Position numbers and translations under genes: made by a program
Notes under the pieces: model-generated
What the model saw: only the letters and a program-made list of their open reading frames with translations
What the model was told of the DNA's origin: nothing
Databases searched by the model: none
Source of the DNA: Aggregatibacter segnis
GTDB taxonomy: Bacteria > Pseudomonadota > Gammaproteobacteria > Enterobacterales > Pasteurellaceae
DNA: 64,000 nt
Direction: 5' to 3'
Assembly: GCF_003130075.1 (NCBI RefSeq)
Contig: NZ_NRCW01000005.1
Coordinates: 1 to 64,000, forward strand
Shown: positions 11,008 to 20,396 of the stretch, piece by piece
Layout: every line of letters starts with the position of its first letter
Position numbering within the stretch: the first letter of the stretch is position 1

Positions 11008-12093
11008 ATGAAATTAAAAACCTTAGCCGTCACATTAATTGCAGCAGGCGTATTAGCCGGTTGTAGCCACCACCCCTCCATAAACAACATGAAATCAGAC
11101 AAAATTATTATTGCCCACCGTGGTGCAAGCGGTTATTTACCGGAGCATACATTGGAATCTAAAGCGCTTGCTTTTGCACAACAAGCCGATTATTTAGAAC
11201 AAGATTTGGCCATGACAAAAGACGGTCACTTAGTCGTCATTCATGATCATTTCTTAGACGGTTTAACAGATGTTGCGAAAAAATTCCCGAATCGCCACCG
11301 TAAAGACGGCCGTTACTACGTTATCGACTTTACATTAAAAGAAATTCAACGTTTGAATATGACAGAAAACTTTGAAACGAAGGAAGGAAAACAGGTCGCT
11401 GTTTACCCTGGACGTTTCCCTCTGTGGCAATCTCATTTCAAAATACATACCTTTGAAGATGAAATTGAATTTATCCAGGGTTTAGAAAAATCTACCGGTA
11501 AAAAAGTAGGTATCTATCCTGAAATAAAGGCACCTTGGTTCCATCATCAAAATGGCAAAGATATTGCTGTAGAAACTCTCAAAGTGTTGAAAAAATACGG
11601 CTATGACAAGAAAAGTGATCTAGTTTATTTGCAAACTTTCGATTTCAATGAGTTAAAACGTATTAAAACGGAATTACTACCGAAAATGGGCATGGATTTA
11701 AAACTTGTCCAGTTAGTAGCATATACCGATTGGCATGAAACGGAAGAAAAAAATGCCAAAGGTAAATGGGTAAATTATGACTATGATTGGATGTTCAAAC
11801 CAGGTGCCATGGCAGAAGTTGTAAAATATGCCGATGGTGTTGGACCGGGCTGGTATATGTTAATTGACAAAGATAAATCCAAACTGGGGCAAATTGAATA
11901 TACGCCTTTAGTGAAAGAATTGGCGCAATATAAGGTTGAATTGCACCCATATACCGTGCGTAAAGATGCATTACCTGAATTCTTTACTGATGTGAATCAA
12001 ATGTACGACGCGTTGCTCAATAAATCCGGCGCTACCGGTGTGTTTACCGACTTCCCGGACACCGGCGTGGAATTTTTGAAAAAACAGAAATAA
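11008..12093 (+). CDS. glpQ: Glycerophosphodiester phosphodiesterase lipoprotein (protein D type)
   Basis: GlpQ cleaves glycerophosphodiesters such as glycerophosphocholine to glycerol-3-phosphate and the alcohol. In Haemophilus the orthologue is the surface lipoprotein known as protein D (hpd), a source of choline for lipooligosaccharide decoration. The 361-residue product matches protein D closely over its whole length as I recall it. It has a lipoprotein signal with LAGC (lipidated Cys19) and the GDPD motifs AHRGASGYLPEHT and EQDLAMTKDGHLVVIHD. An in-frame ATG at 11002 exists; MKLKTL at 11008 is the family start. A USS core lies just before the gene. Confidence 0.95.
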   Translation: MKLKTLAVTLIAAGVLAGCSHHPSINNMKSDKIIIAHRGASGYLPEHTLESKALAFAQQADYLEQDLAMTKDGHLVVIHDHFLDGLTDVAKKFPNRHRKDGRYYVIDFTLKEIQRLNMTENFETKEGKQVAVYPGRFPLWQSHFKIHTFEDEIEFIQGLEKSTGKKVGIYPEIKAPWFHHQNGKDIAVETLKVLKKYGYDKKSDLVYLQTFDFNELKRIKTELLPKMGMDLKLVQLVAYTDWHETEEKNAKGKWVNYDYDWMFKPGAMAEVVKYADGVGPGWYMLIDKDKSKLGQIEYTPLVKELAQYKVELHPYTVRKDALPEFFTDVNQMYDALLNKSGATGVFTDFPDTGVEFLKKQK

Positions 12094-12148
12094 TCTACGA
12101 ATCAAATATGTGGATTAAGCATATTTAATTGCTTATCAACACAAATAA

Positions 12149-12174
12149 AAAAGGCTTGGAAATCCAAGCCTTTT
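12149..12174. terminator. Bidirectional terminator between glpQ and rplS
   Basis: AAAAGGCTTGG and CCAAGCCTTTT form an 11-bp stem with a 4-nt loop. T runs flank it on both strands, so it serves the convergent glpQ and rplS transcripts. Confidence 0.85.
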
Positions 12175-12196
12175 CTTTTTTTTCTGCTTTGCGAAA

Positions 12197-12672
<476 letters not shown>

Positions 12673-13425
12673 CTATTTTGCAAAAGACTGCTGATATTCG
12701 GCTTTCACCTGTTTTAACAGCTTACGTTGTTCGTCAGTCAGAGCTAGGCCTTCCAGTAGCTCAGGGCGTCGTAACCATGTTCTCAATAACGATTGTTTTA
12801 ACCGCCATTTGCGAATTTCCTCATGGTGTCCCGACATCAGCACGGGTGGCACGGTTAATCCATCAAGCACTTCAGGACGCGTATAATGCGGACAATCCAG
12901 TAATCCGTCGGCAAACGAATCTTCCTCGGCGGAAGCTTGTTTACCAAGCACGCCTGGGATAAATCGGGCAACTGCGTCAATTAACGTCATTGCCGGCAAT
13001 TCACCGCCGGTGAGGACATAATCACCTACTGACCATTCCTCATCAACGACGGTTTCAATTAACCGTTCATCGATGCCTTCGTAGCGGCCGCATAACAAAA
13101 TCAATTTCTGATTCTGCGCTAATTCCTCTACGCCTTGTTGATCGAGTTTACGACCTTGCGGCGAGAGATAAATCACTTTTGCACCTTCGCCTGCTACTTC
13201 TTTTGCTGAATCGATAGCATCCTTTAATGGTTGCACCATCATCAGCATTCCCGGGCCTCCACCATAAGGTCGGTCATCCACGGTTTTATGCTTATCGTGC
13301 GTAAAATCTCTTGGATTCCAGCACCGCACTTGTAACAGGTTTTGCTTAACAGCCCTGCCGGTTACCCCATATTCCGTAATTGCTTTAAACATTTCAGGGA
13401 ACAGACTTATTACCCCAATCCACAT
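12673..13425 (-). CDS. trmD: tRNA (guanine-37-N1)-methyltransferase TrmD
   Basis: TrmD makes m1G37 next to the anticodon in a subset of tRNAs, preventing +1 frameshifting. The 250-residue SPOUT protein starts [13 protein letters not shown] and has the knot segments [13 protein letters not shown] and [13 protein letters not shown] that bind S-adenosylmethionine. It is the third gene of the rpsP operon. About 64 bp separate it from rimM and the inverted-repeat element follows its stop. Confidence 0.98.
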   Translation of the reverse strand: MWIGVISLFPEMFKAITEYGVTGRAVKQNLLQVRCWNPRDFTHDKHKTVDDRPYGGGPGMLMMVQPLKDAIDSAKEVAGEGAKVIYLSPQGRKLDQQGVEELAQNQKLILLCGRYEGIDERLIETVVDEEWSVGDYVLTGGELPAMTLIDAVARFIPGVLGKQASAEEDSFADGLLDCPHYTRPEVLDGLTVPPVLMSGHHEEIRKWRLKQSLLRTWLRRPELLEGLALTDEQRKLLKQVKAEYQQSFAK

Positions 13426-13489
13426 AATTTAGCCTTAACTTTTGAGCCTTATGTTAATGTTACCGCAAAGCGCTACGGCATACCTGAGA

Positions 13490-14017
13490 TTAGAAACCAG
13501 CGTCCCAATCCACTGTAATTGTCTTAGTGGCGAGATCGACTCTTTTAACTACTTGTTCATACAAAAACGGAATTAACCGCTCTTGTTTCCCGAAAGCATC
13601 TTTTACATTGGCTTTTACTACCAATACATCATTAGAACCAGTTTCCATCATTTCGGTCACGGTTCCCATGGCATAACCTTCCAGATTCACCACCGCACAA
13701 CCGATTAAATCGTGCCAGTAGTAATCCCCTTCTTCCAAGGTTGGAAATACCGATAAATCGACACCGATTTCCACATTGGCAAGAATTTGCGCCGCTTCAC
13801 GATCATCCACGCCTTTTAATTTAACGATCAGTTCGTGATTATGATGACGCCAGTTTTCCAGTTCGGTTGGCTGCCACTGCCCTTTGATTTTCAAAAACCA
13901 AGGTTGATAATCAAAGATACTTTCAGCTTGTTCTGTGGATGAGTAAATACGTAACCAACCGCGAATACCATAAGTCGAACCTAATTTGCCGACAGTTTCG
14001 ATTCTTTGTTGTTGCAT
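13490..14017 (-). CDS. rimM: Ribosome maturation factor RimM
   Basis: RimM binds S19 and the 30S head and promotes 16S rRNA processing. The 175-residue product has the N-terminal RimM barrel ([14 protein letters not shown]) and a C-terminal PRC-barrel domain (YYWHDLIGC). In-frame GTG and ATG codons lie at 14026 and 14023, but the ATG at 14017 stands 8 nt after GAGG and gives a length equal to Haemophilus RimM, so it is preferred. It follows rpsP by 24 nt. Confidence 0.96.
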   Translation of the reverse strand: MQQQRIETVGKLGSTYGIRGWLRIYSSTEQAESIFDYQPWFLKIKGQWQPTELENWRHHNHELIVKLKGVDDREAAQILANVEIGVDLSVFPTLEEGDYYWHDLIGCAVVNLEGYAMGTVTEMMETGSNDVLVVKANVKDAFGKQERLIPFLYEQVVKRVDLATKTITVDWDAGF

Positions 14018-14041
14018 ATTCATCACCTCAAAAAAGTAAAA

Positions 14042-14290
14042 TTACGCAGCTTTTTGCACTTCTTTTACTAAAGTCGCAACGCGATCAGACAATGAAGCAC
14101 CTTGGCTAACCCAGTGGTTAACACGGTCTAAATTGATACGAACACGTTCTGCATTGCCTTGTGCGATTGGATTGAAGAAACCAACACGCTCAATAAAACG
14201 ACCGTCACGTGGTGAACGGCTGTCAGCAACTACGATTTGGTAAAATGGGCGTTTTTTAGCTCCGCCACGAGATAAACGAATGGTTACCAT
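14042..14290 (-). CDS. rpsP: 30S ribosomal protein S16
   Basis: S16 is an early-binding 30S protein needed for subunit assembly. The 82-residue product has the diagnostic start [20 protein letters not shown] and the expected length. First gene of the S16-RimM-TrmD-L19 operon; the promoter should lie in the AT-rich 14291-14400 region. Confidence 0.98.
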   Translation of the reverse strand: MVTIRLSRGGAKKRPFYQIVVADSRSPRDGRFIERVGFFNPIAQGNAERVRINLDRVNHWVSQGASLSDRVATLVKEVQKAA

Positions 14291-14522
14291 AACCTTCCTC
14301 TAATTATTTGATTACAAAAAGAAAACCCTCAAATATCGAAAGTTAAATGAGAGTTAAACTTACTTTTTTCTCTGTATATATAGACAAAAAGCCCGTGGAT
14401 TGTACTCTTTTTCGCATAAAAAGCAAGTTAAAATCCATGTTTGGGCTTTGTTAAAACGGGAATTTCTCAGATAAATTCAAGATAAAGTGCGGTCGTTTTT
14501 CAGAACGTTTTTAAGATCTCTT

Positions 14523-15836
14523 TTACCCTTCAAAAGATTGCGCATCTGCCATTAATTTCTCAATATCGGCAATTTCTTTCGGCGCAGCAGACGTCAGATT
14601 TTTGTTGCCATAATCGGTAATCAACAAATTATCTTCAATACGAATGCCAATGCCTTTGTATTGCTCCGGAATATCCGCGTCTTTAGATAAATATAACCCA
14701 GGCTCTACGGTGAGTACCATGCCAGGTTCCAATGTGCGGTCGCGATTTTCACCATATTCGCCCACATCATGCACATCCAACCCGAGCCAATGTCCGAGAC
14801 CGTGCATATAAAATTCACGATAGGCTTTTTGTTCGATTAATTCATCTGCATCGCCTTTCAAAATGCCTAAACGGACCAAACCTTCGGTTTTAATACGAAT
14901 AACTTCTTCGTTCGCTTTCGCAATGGAGCCGCCCGGCACCAGCAATTCAATGGCGCGTTTTTGTGCTTGTAGGACAATTTCATAGATCGCTTTTTGCGCC
15001 TCGCTAAATTTACCGTTTACCGGGAAAGTACGGGTAATATCGCCTGCATACATGGCAAATTCGCAGCCCGCATCAATAAGCACCAAATCGCCGTCGCGCA
15101 ACGGCATATCGTTTTCCGAATAATGCAAAATACAGGCGTTTTCACCACCGGCAATAATGCTGTTATAGGAAGGATAACGCGCGCCGAAGCGATTAAATTC
15201 ATGCAGAATATCGCTTTCCACCTCATATTCCAAACGGTTCGGGCGAGTTTGCTGCATGGCTTTAATATGTGCAAGCGCACTGATTTGCCCCGCTTGTTGC
15301 ACGAGCGCAATTTCATTTTCCGATTTGAACAGGCGCATCTCACCGAGTATCGGCTTCCAATTAAAAACACTCAAAAATTCCACCGCACTTTGTTCCAGCA
15401 AGGCATCGCCCCAAGGCTGTTGCTTCGGTGCATAATAAAGTGCGGTCTGTTTTTGCGCTAAATTTTTAAACTGCGGTACAAACTCGTCGATAGCATAAGC
15501 GGTATCCACCAACAAGGTTTGCGGCGCGTTGTCCACGCCAAGACGGCGTCCGTTCCAAATTTCCAGTAATTTATCGGACGGGCGTACAAAAATGATCGCC
15601 TGCTGTTCACCTTGCTGTTTACGCAATAACAATGCCGAATTTGGCTCATTAAAACCGGTCAAATACCAGAAATAGCTGTCCTGACGGAAAGGATAATCAC
15701 AGCCGTCATTGCGACGACGTTCAATGTCGGAAAATACCAAAAATAAGGAATCTTCCTGCATTTGTTCAAAAACCTTGGCGCGGCGTTGGGCAAATTCTTC
15801 CATCGGTAACGCTGCTATGTATGCGAGATCCATCAT
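14523..15836 (-). CDS. pepP: Xaa-Pro aminopeptidase P
   Basis: PepP is a cytoplasmic dinuclear-manganese peptidase that removes the N-terminal residue preceding proline. The 437-residue product has the N-terminal aminopeptidase-P domain and the C-terminal pita-bread fold, with metal-binding segments VLIDAGCEFAMYAGDITR, MHGLGHWLGLDVHD, TVEPGLY and GIRIEDN. It starts 6 bp after the stop of ygfB in the same direction, and the pepP-ygfB-zapA-6S-ygfA order matches E. coli. Confidence 0.96.
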   Translation of the reverse strand: MMDLAYIAALPMEEFAQRRAKVFEQMQEDSLFLVFSDIERRRNDGCDYPFRQDSYFWYLTGFNEPNSALLLRKQQGEQQAIIFVRPSDKLLEIWNGRRLGVDNAPQTLLVDTAYAIDEFVPQFKNLAQKQTALYYAPKQQPWGDALLEQSAVEFLSVFNWKPILGEMRLFKSENEIALVQQAGQISALAHIKAMQQTRPNRLEYEVESDILHEFNRFGARYPSYNSIIAGGENACILHYSENDMPLRDGDLVLIDAGCEFAMYAGDITRTFPVNGKFSEAQKAIYEIVLQAQKRAIELLVPGGSIAKANEEVIRIKTEGLVRLGILKGDADELIEQKAYREFYMHGLGHWLGLDVHDVGEYGENRDRTLEPGMVLTVEPGLYLSKDADIPEQYKGIGIRIEDNLLITDYGNKNLTSAAPKEIADIEKLMADAQSFEG

Positions 15837-15842
15837 TTATCC

Positions 15843-16391
15843 TTAGTGTAACGTTGGCTGTTTGTCTTCTTGTTTGGTGAAATGGGTAAAAAACAAGGTG
15901 GCGATGGTACGTACATATTCCACGATCTCTTCCACCGCTTGTGCCAGTTCCTCGGGATCATCGTCTTCTTCGTAACCTAACTGGCAAATATCATGTAAAT
16001 CGTCCAGCGCTTCGCCAATGTCGCCTTTTTCTTTATCCAAATGCGGTTGTGCTAAGCCTAAACCGAGCAAAAAGTGATTCGACCATTCCGCTAAGCCATC
16101 CGCCTGTTCAAACACATTTTCCGTATCGGGCAAACAAAGCTCAAAGTCAAAAGCTTCATTGTCCGCCAATTGGCGATGAACTTGTTGATAAATGTCGCTA
16201 ACTTGCGTTAAAAGCGCGGTAGGATAGGCATGATTATCATTGGTAAATTGATAGAGCAATGGCTGCCAACTTTGATCTTGAATGCCTCCGCAAATTAAGC
16301 CGCTCAAAAAACCGTGTAATTCGGCGGCAGAAAGTGGAATAGAGGCTTGTTGAAGTTGTTGATTTAGGTGTTGATAAGAAATTGTTGTCAT
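15843..16391 (-). CDS. ygfB: YgfB/YecA family (UPF0149) protein
   Basis: A 182-residue acidic protein of the UPF0149 family, recognised from [16 protein letters not shown] near the N terminus, the central FLLGLGLAQ segment and the acidic [21 protein letters not shown]. Its molecular role is not well settled; in Pseudomonas a YgfB protein modulates expression of cell-wall recycling genes. Probably co-transcribed with pepP, divergent from zapA. Confidence 0.9.
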   Translation of the reverse strand: MTTISYQHLNQQLQQASIPLSAAELHGFLSGLICGGIQDQSWQPLLYQFTNDNHAYPTALLTQVSDIYQQVHRQLADNEAFDFELCLPDTENVFEQADGLAEWSNHFLLGLGLAQPHLDKEKGDIGEALDDLHDICQLGYEEDDDPEELAQAVEEIVEYVRTIATLFFTHFTKQEDKQPTLH

Positions 16392-16521
16392 TGAAATTAT
16401 CCTTGTTGAAATTCCGCTTAGTTTATCATTCTACACCGCAGGCAACCAGTTTAGAAATTGGCAAGTTTTTTCGCCTATGGCATAATACGGACAGTTTTGG
16501 ATTAAGGAATTTGAGGCTAAA

Positions 16522-16827
16522 ATGTCATCAAAAAGTATTGAAATTTCCGTCTTGGGGCAGGTATTACGTTTAAATTGTCCGGAAGAACAACATGAAGCTT
16601 TACGCAACGCTGCCCGTGAATTAGATCAACGCGTCTTGGAAATGAAAGAGCGCACCGGCATGTTACAAGTTGAGAAGGTCCTTTCCATCGTCGCCTTAAA
16701 TTTAAGTTTTGAACTCATGCAAGAGCAACAAAAAACGCATCTCATTGAGGATGTGCTAAAAAACAGAATTTTGCGCCCGCTCGATCATTCTCTTGAAAAT
16801 ATCGGGGCACAAAAGCTCAATTCCTGA
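16522..16827 (+). CDS. zapA: Cell division protein ZapA
   Basis: ZapA bundles FtsZ filaments and stabilises the Z ring. The 101-residue product has the globular head (SIEISVLGQVLRLNCPEEQ) and a C-terminal coiled coil. The frame is open from 16382, but the ATG at 16522 gives the family N terminus MSSKSIEIS. It lies just upstream of 6S RNA and ygfA, as in E. coli. Confidence 0.94.
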   Translation: MSSKSIEISVLGQVLRLNCPEEQHEALRNAARELDQRVLEMKERTGMLQVEKVLSIVALNLSFELMQEQQKTHLIEDVLKNRILRPLDHSLENIGAQKLNS

Positions 16828-16911
16828 TAATTTCAGATAACTAAATGTCATCTGAGAAAAAGAATTAGTGCTAGTCATTAAACCTAATTTCGAGTAGTAT
16901 TAAATAAAAGA

Positions 16912-17094
16912 AATTCCTGAGGTGTTCGCCAGTGGGTTATGTCCCTGAGCCGATACTTTTAATCTTATGAATTGGTTTCCTGTCATTGGTGTGCAGGCTT
17001 AGCTCCGCTAAGAAGCCTAAAAATGATTTCAACTAATTCCCTTGAACCGTCGGGTTCAAGGACCGACCATCCACAACGGCACCTCGGGTCCTCT
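16912..17094 (+). ncRNA. ssrS: 6S RNA
   Basis: 6S RNA mimics an open promoter and sequesters sigma-70 RNA polymerase in stationary phase. The conserved 5' segment ATTCCTGAGGTGTTCGCC (from 16912) pairs with the 3' segment GGCACCTCGGGTCCT (to about 17094). Internal landmarks CCCTGAGCCGATA, AGAAGCCTAAAA and the CTTGAACC-GGTTCAAG hairpin match E. coli 6S RNA. It lies between zapA and ygfA, the classical location. Exact ends are estimated to within a few bases. Confidence 0.92.
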
Positions 17095-17106
17095 CAAACA
17101 ACAACT

Positions 17107-17682
17107 ATGTGTTTATTTTCCTCAACCGCTACTCTTCGCCAACAACTTCGTCAGCAAATGCGAGAAACTCGGCAAAAGCTAACCGCACTTCAGCAACAAC
17201 ACGCGGCCCAACGCATTACCCAACAAGCTCTCGCGTTCATTGAACAACATCAAGCACGCAATATTGCCCTATATCTTGCCGTGGACGGCGAAATTGTTAC
17301 ACAACCGCTCATTGAACAATTATGGCTACAGGGAAAAAACGTTTATTTACCGGTGTTACACCCATTTTGTAAAGGACATTTGCTATTTCTGCGCTACTTG
17401 CCTGATACACCGATGAAAGCTAATAAATTCGGGATTTTTGAACCTTACTTAAATGTACAAAATGTAATTCCACTCGAGCAATTGGATGTTATCTTCACGC
17501 CGTTGGTCGCCTTTGATAAGCAGGGAAACCGTCTAGGCATGGGCGGCGGATTTTACGATCGTACATTACAACATCCACAACACCATTTCATCGCCGTGGG
17601 CTTAGCACATCAATGTCAACAAGTAGAATTACTACCAATTGAAAGCTGGGATATTCCCTTAGAACACATTTTAGCGGGATAA
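17107..17682 (+). CDS. ygfA: 5-formyltetrahydrofolate cyclo-ligase
   Basis: The enzyme converts 5-formyl-THF to 5,10-methenyl-THF with ATP. The 191-residue product has the N-terminal basic helix (LRQQLRQQMRETRQKL) and the C-terminal motif GMGGGFYDRTL that binds nucleotide. The frame is open from 16972, through 6S RNA, but the ATG at 17107 is the first sensible start after that RNA. Co-transcription with 6S RNA and zapA is likely from the layout. The stop codon merges into a terminator. Confidence 0.93.
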   Translation: MCLFSSTATLRQQLRQQMRETRQKLTALQQQHAAQRITQQALAFIEQHQARNIALYLAVDGEIVTQPLIEQLWLQGKNVYLPVLHPFCKGHLLFLRYLPDTPMKANKFGIFEPYLNVQNVIPLEQLDVIFTPLVAFDKQGNRLGMGGGFYDRTLQHPQHHFIAVGLAHQCQQVELLPIESWDIPLEHILAG

Positions 17683-17712
17683 AAAAACCTCCGAAAATTC
17701 GGAGGTTTTTTT
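17682..17712. terminator. Bidirectional terminator between ygfA and bamD
   Basis: ACCTCCGAA and TTCGGAGGT with flanking A and T runs form a long stem with a 2-3-nt loop. It serves the two convergent genes. Confidence 0.85.
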
Positions 17713-17717
17713 ATGGA

Positions 17718-18503
17718 TTATTGTGGCGCTTTTAATTCCGGTTCTTTTGGCTTTTCCGGCTCATCAAATTTCTTGCCTTCGTTGGCCGCAATAATTTTTG
17801 CGGTTTGATCTGCTAAATGAGTCAAGTTCATCTTTTCATAAGATGCTTTCATCAACGGTAACGCATCCAAAGTCGCTTGCGTATCCGGATACAGTTTCAA
17901 CATAGAAACCACGCGATTTGCCGTTGCCACATAAGCATCCCGTTTGAAATAGAACTTCGCAATCGCTAACTCATGACGAGCAAGACTCGCTTTAATGTAA
18001 GTCATACGCGCCAAGGCATCCGGCGTATAAGGACTATTCGGGAAATGTTGCACTAAATTTTGGAAGTTGGCAAAGGCCGTTTTAATGGATGTATTTTCAC
18101 GGGTTGCGCGATCCACACCAAAGAAATCTTGGAAGAAATTATCACCTAATGCAGAATTAGTTAAGCCCGCCATATAAAGGGCGTAGTCTAAGTGGCTACT
18201 GTTTGGAAAACGTTGAATAAAACGGTCAATAGTGACTAAGGTTTCGGAGTAGTCCTGCGTTTTATAATAGGCATAAATCAAATTTAATTGTACTTGTTCG
18301 CTATAAGAACTCCCCGGAAAACGACTACTCACCGCATTTAAATAACGGATTGCCTGAGAATAATCACCGTCCTGCAAATAGGTTTGTCCTGTGCTGTATA
18401 AAGTTTGTTCCGGTGCTTGTTCTACATCTTGTTTAGAGCTTGAACATGCGGTCACCGCCAACGCCAGCGCGGTAAGTAATGCAAAGGATTTAAGTTTACG
18501 CAT
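17718..18503 (-). CDS. bamD: Outer membrane assembly lipoprotein BamD
   Basis: BamD is the essential lipoprotein partner of BamA in outer-membrane protein assembly; in Haemophilus it was called ComL. The 261-residue product has a lipoprotein signal (AVTAC, lipidated Cys20) and tandem TPR units through about residue 230, including GDYSQAIRYLNAV and NSPYTPDALARM. Divergent from rluD across about 106 bp, a conserved pairing. Confidence 0.95.
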   Translation of the reverse strand: MRKLKSFALLTALALAVTACSSSKQDVEQAPEQTLYSTGQTYLQDGDYSQAIRYLNAVSSRFPGSSYSEQVQLNLIYAYYKTQDYSETLVTIDRFIQRFPNSSHLDYALYMAGLTNSALGDNFFQDFFGVDRATRENTSIKTAFANFQNLVQHFPNSPYTPDALARMTYIKASLARHELAIAKFYFKRDAYVATANRVVSMLKLYPDTQATLDALPLMKASYEKMNLTHLADQTAKIIAANEGKKFDEPEKPKEPELKAPQ

Positions 18504-18609
18504 TGAATAGAATCCTTATTTTTACGAAAAATGAGAAATGAGTTACAATTGCCCGATATTGTATAGAACATTGCTAAATAAGCAAACTTGATTAACGGAT
18601 TTTTTATTT

Positions 18610-19584
18610 ATGGCCCAAATTACTCTCTCGGCAACCGTGCAACCACAACAAATGGGACAGCGCTTAGACCAAACCTTGGCGGAATTGTTCCCCGACTATT
18701 CCCGCTCCCGCTTAAAAACATGGATTGAGGAGGATTTGGTGTTGGTCAACGGCGTCGTGCAAAATGTGCCGCGTACCAAAGTTTACGGTGACGAACAAAT
18801 TGAGATTACCGTAGAAATTGAAGATGAAACCCGCTTTGAGCCGGAAGCTATTCCGTTAAATATCGTTTATGAAGACGAGGACATTCTCGTTATCAACAAA
18901 CCCAAAGATCTTGTGGTTCACCCCGGTGCAGGCAATCCTAAAGGCACCGTTCTCAATGCGCTACTTTACCATTACCCACAAATTGCCGAAGTGCCGCGCG
19001 CAGGCATTGTACATCGTTTAGATAAAGACACCACGGGCTTGATGGTCGTCGCCAAAACCATTCCCGCGCAAACGCAGCTGGTGCGTGATTTGCAAAAACG
19101 CAAAATCACCCGCGAATATGAAGCTGTTGCCTGCGGCATCATGACCAAAGGCGGCACCGTAGATGAGCCCATGGCGCGCCACCCAACCAAACGTACTCAT
19201 ATGGCTGTGCATCCGATGGGCAAACCCGCCGTTACCCACTATCGCATTATGGAACGTTTCCGCGATTACACGCGCTTGCGTTTGCGTTTAGAAACCGGCA
19301 GAACTCACCAAATCCGTGTGCACATGGCACATATCGCCCACCCGTTATTAGGCGATCAAACCTATGGTGGTCGTCCGCGTCCCCCCAAAAATGCCAGCGA
19401 AGAACTCATGGAGGTGCTACGTAATTTTAAGCGTCAGGCATTACATGCGGTGATGTTACGTTTACAACACCCGATTAGCGGTGAAATGATGGAATGGTAC
19501 GCACCGTTGCCGGACGATTTTGTGGAATTAGTGACTGCTTTAAAAGCGGATTATGTTCTCCACAAAGACGAATTGGATTATTAA
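18610..19584 (+). CDS. rluD: 23S rRNA pseudouridine synthase RluD
   Basis: RluD makes pseudouridines 1911, 1915 and 1917 in helix 69 of 23S rRNA. The 324-residue product has an N-terminal S4 RNA-binding domain (QRLDQTLAELFPDYSRS) and the RluA-family catalytic segment VHRLDKDTTGL with the nucleophilic aspartate at residue 138. The downstream pgeF start lies 2 bp after its stop. Confidence 0.96.
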   Translation: MAQITLSATVQPQQMGQRLDQTLAELFPDYSRSRLKTWIEEDLVLVNGVVQNVPRTKVYGDEQIEITVEIEDETRFEPEAIPLNIVYEDEDILVINKPKDLVVHPGAGNPKGTVLNALLYHYPQIAEVPRAGIVHRLDKDTTGLMVVAKTIPAQTQLVRDLQKRKITREYEAVACGIMTKGGTVDEPMARHPTKRTHMAVHPMGKPAVTHYRIMERFRDYTRLRLRLETGRTHQIRVHMAHIAHPLLGDQTYGGRPRPPKNASEELMEVLRNFKRQALHAVMLRLQHPISGEMMEWYAPLPDDFVELVTALKADYVLHKDELDY

Positions 19585-19585
19585 T

Positions 19586-20323
19586 ATGCAAGCCATTAAA
19601 CCGAACTGGAACACCCCTCAAAACGTGAAGGCGTTCACCACGCTTCGCCATGGCGGTGTGAGCCTTGCACCCTATGACAGTTTTAATTTGGGTAACCATG
19701 TAGGCGACGATAAAAACGCCGTGAAAATCAACCGCACTTTATTGGTGGAAAAATTCCATTTGCCACAAATGCCGTTGTTCTTAAACCAAACTCATAGCAC
19801 GCGTGTATTAACCCTGCCTTATGACGGGGAAGATTTCAATGCCGATGCGGTTTATACCAGCCAACCGAATCAAGTGTGTTTGGTGATGACTGCCGATTGT
19901 TTGCCTGTGTTATTCACCAATAAACAGGGCACGGAAGTGGCCGCAGCGCATGCTGGTTGGCGTGGATTATGCGATGGCGTATTGGAACAAACTGTCGCTA
20001 AGTTTGAATGCCCGCCTGAAGACATTTTAGCGTGGTTCGGACCGGCTATTGGCCCAACAGCCTTCCAAGTGGGGCAAGAAGTTATCGATCAATTTGTTGC
20101 CCAAGATCCCCAAGCCACATCAGCCTTCATCGCTGATCCTGCAGCCGAAGGCAAATTCCTCGGCAACCTTTACCAAATCGCTACGCAACGCCTCAACGCC
20201 CTCGGCATTCCCCAAATCAGCGGTGGCGAACACTGTACTTATCTTGAAGCAGACAAATTCTTTTCTTATCGCCGAGAGAATGTCACAGGAAGAATGGCAT
20301 CGGTAGTATGGATTAATGGATAA
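19586..20323 (+). CDS. pgeF: Peptidoglycan editing factor PgeF (YfiH/LACC1 family)
   Basis: Members of this family are zinc-dependent enzymes described as purine nucleoside phosphorylases and as factors that prevent misincorporation of amino acids in peptidoglycan precursors. The 245-residue product carries LNQTHSTRV, VMTADCLPVLF and AAHAGWRGLCDGV, which supply the metal-binding His and Cys residues. An open frame overlaps the rluD end from 19553, but MQAIKPNW at 19586 is the family start. Co-transcribed with rluD, as in E. coli. Confidence 0.92.
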   Translation: MQAIKPNWNTPQNVKAFTTLRHGGVSLAPYDSFNLGNHVGDDKNAVKINRTLLVEKFHLPQMPLFLNQTHSTRVLTLPYDGEDFNADAVYTSQPNQVCLVMTADCLPVLFTNKQGTEVAAAHAGWRGLCDGVLEQTVAKFECPPEDILAWFGPAIGPTAFQVGQEVIDQFVAQDPQATSAFIADPAAEGKFLGNLYQIATQRLNALGIPQISGGEHCTYLEADKFFSYRRENVTGRMASVVWING

Positions 20324-20345
20324 TTTGATTTTTAATCTGTTTCAT

Positions 20346-20380
20346 AAAAAAAGTGCGGTCATTTTTAACCGCACTTTTAT
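20346..20380. terminator. USS-pair bidirectional terminator between pgeF and the TonB receptor gene
   Basis: AAAAGTGCGGT (from 20349) and ACCGCACTTTT (to 20378) form an 11-bp stem with T runs on both strands, ending the convergent transcripts. Confidence 0.85.
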
Positions 20381-20396
20381 TTATCAAGGAAAGAAA

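Noticed and set aside
16972..17106. Upstream extension of ygfA
   Set aside because: The extension would be translated from the 6S RNA sequence and is not conserved in the family; the ATG at 17107 is preferred.
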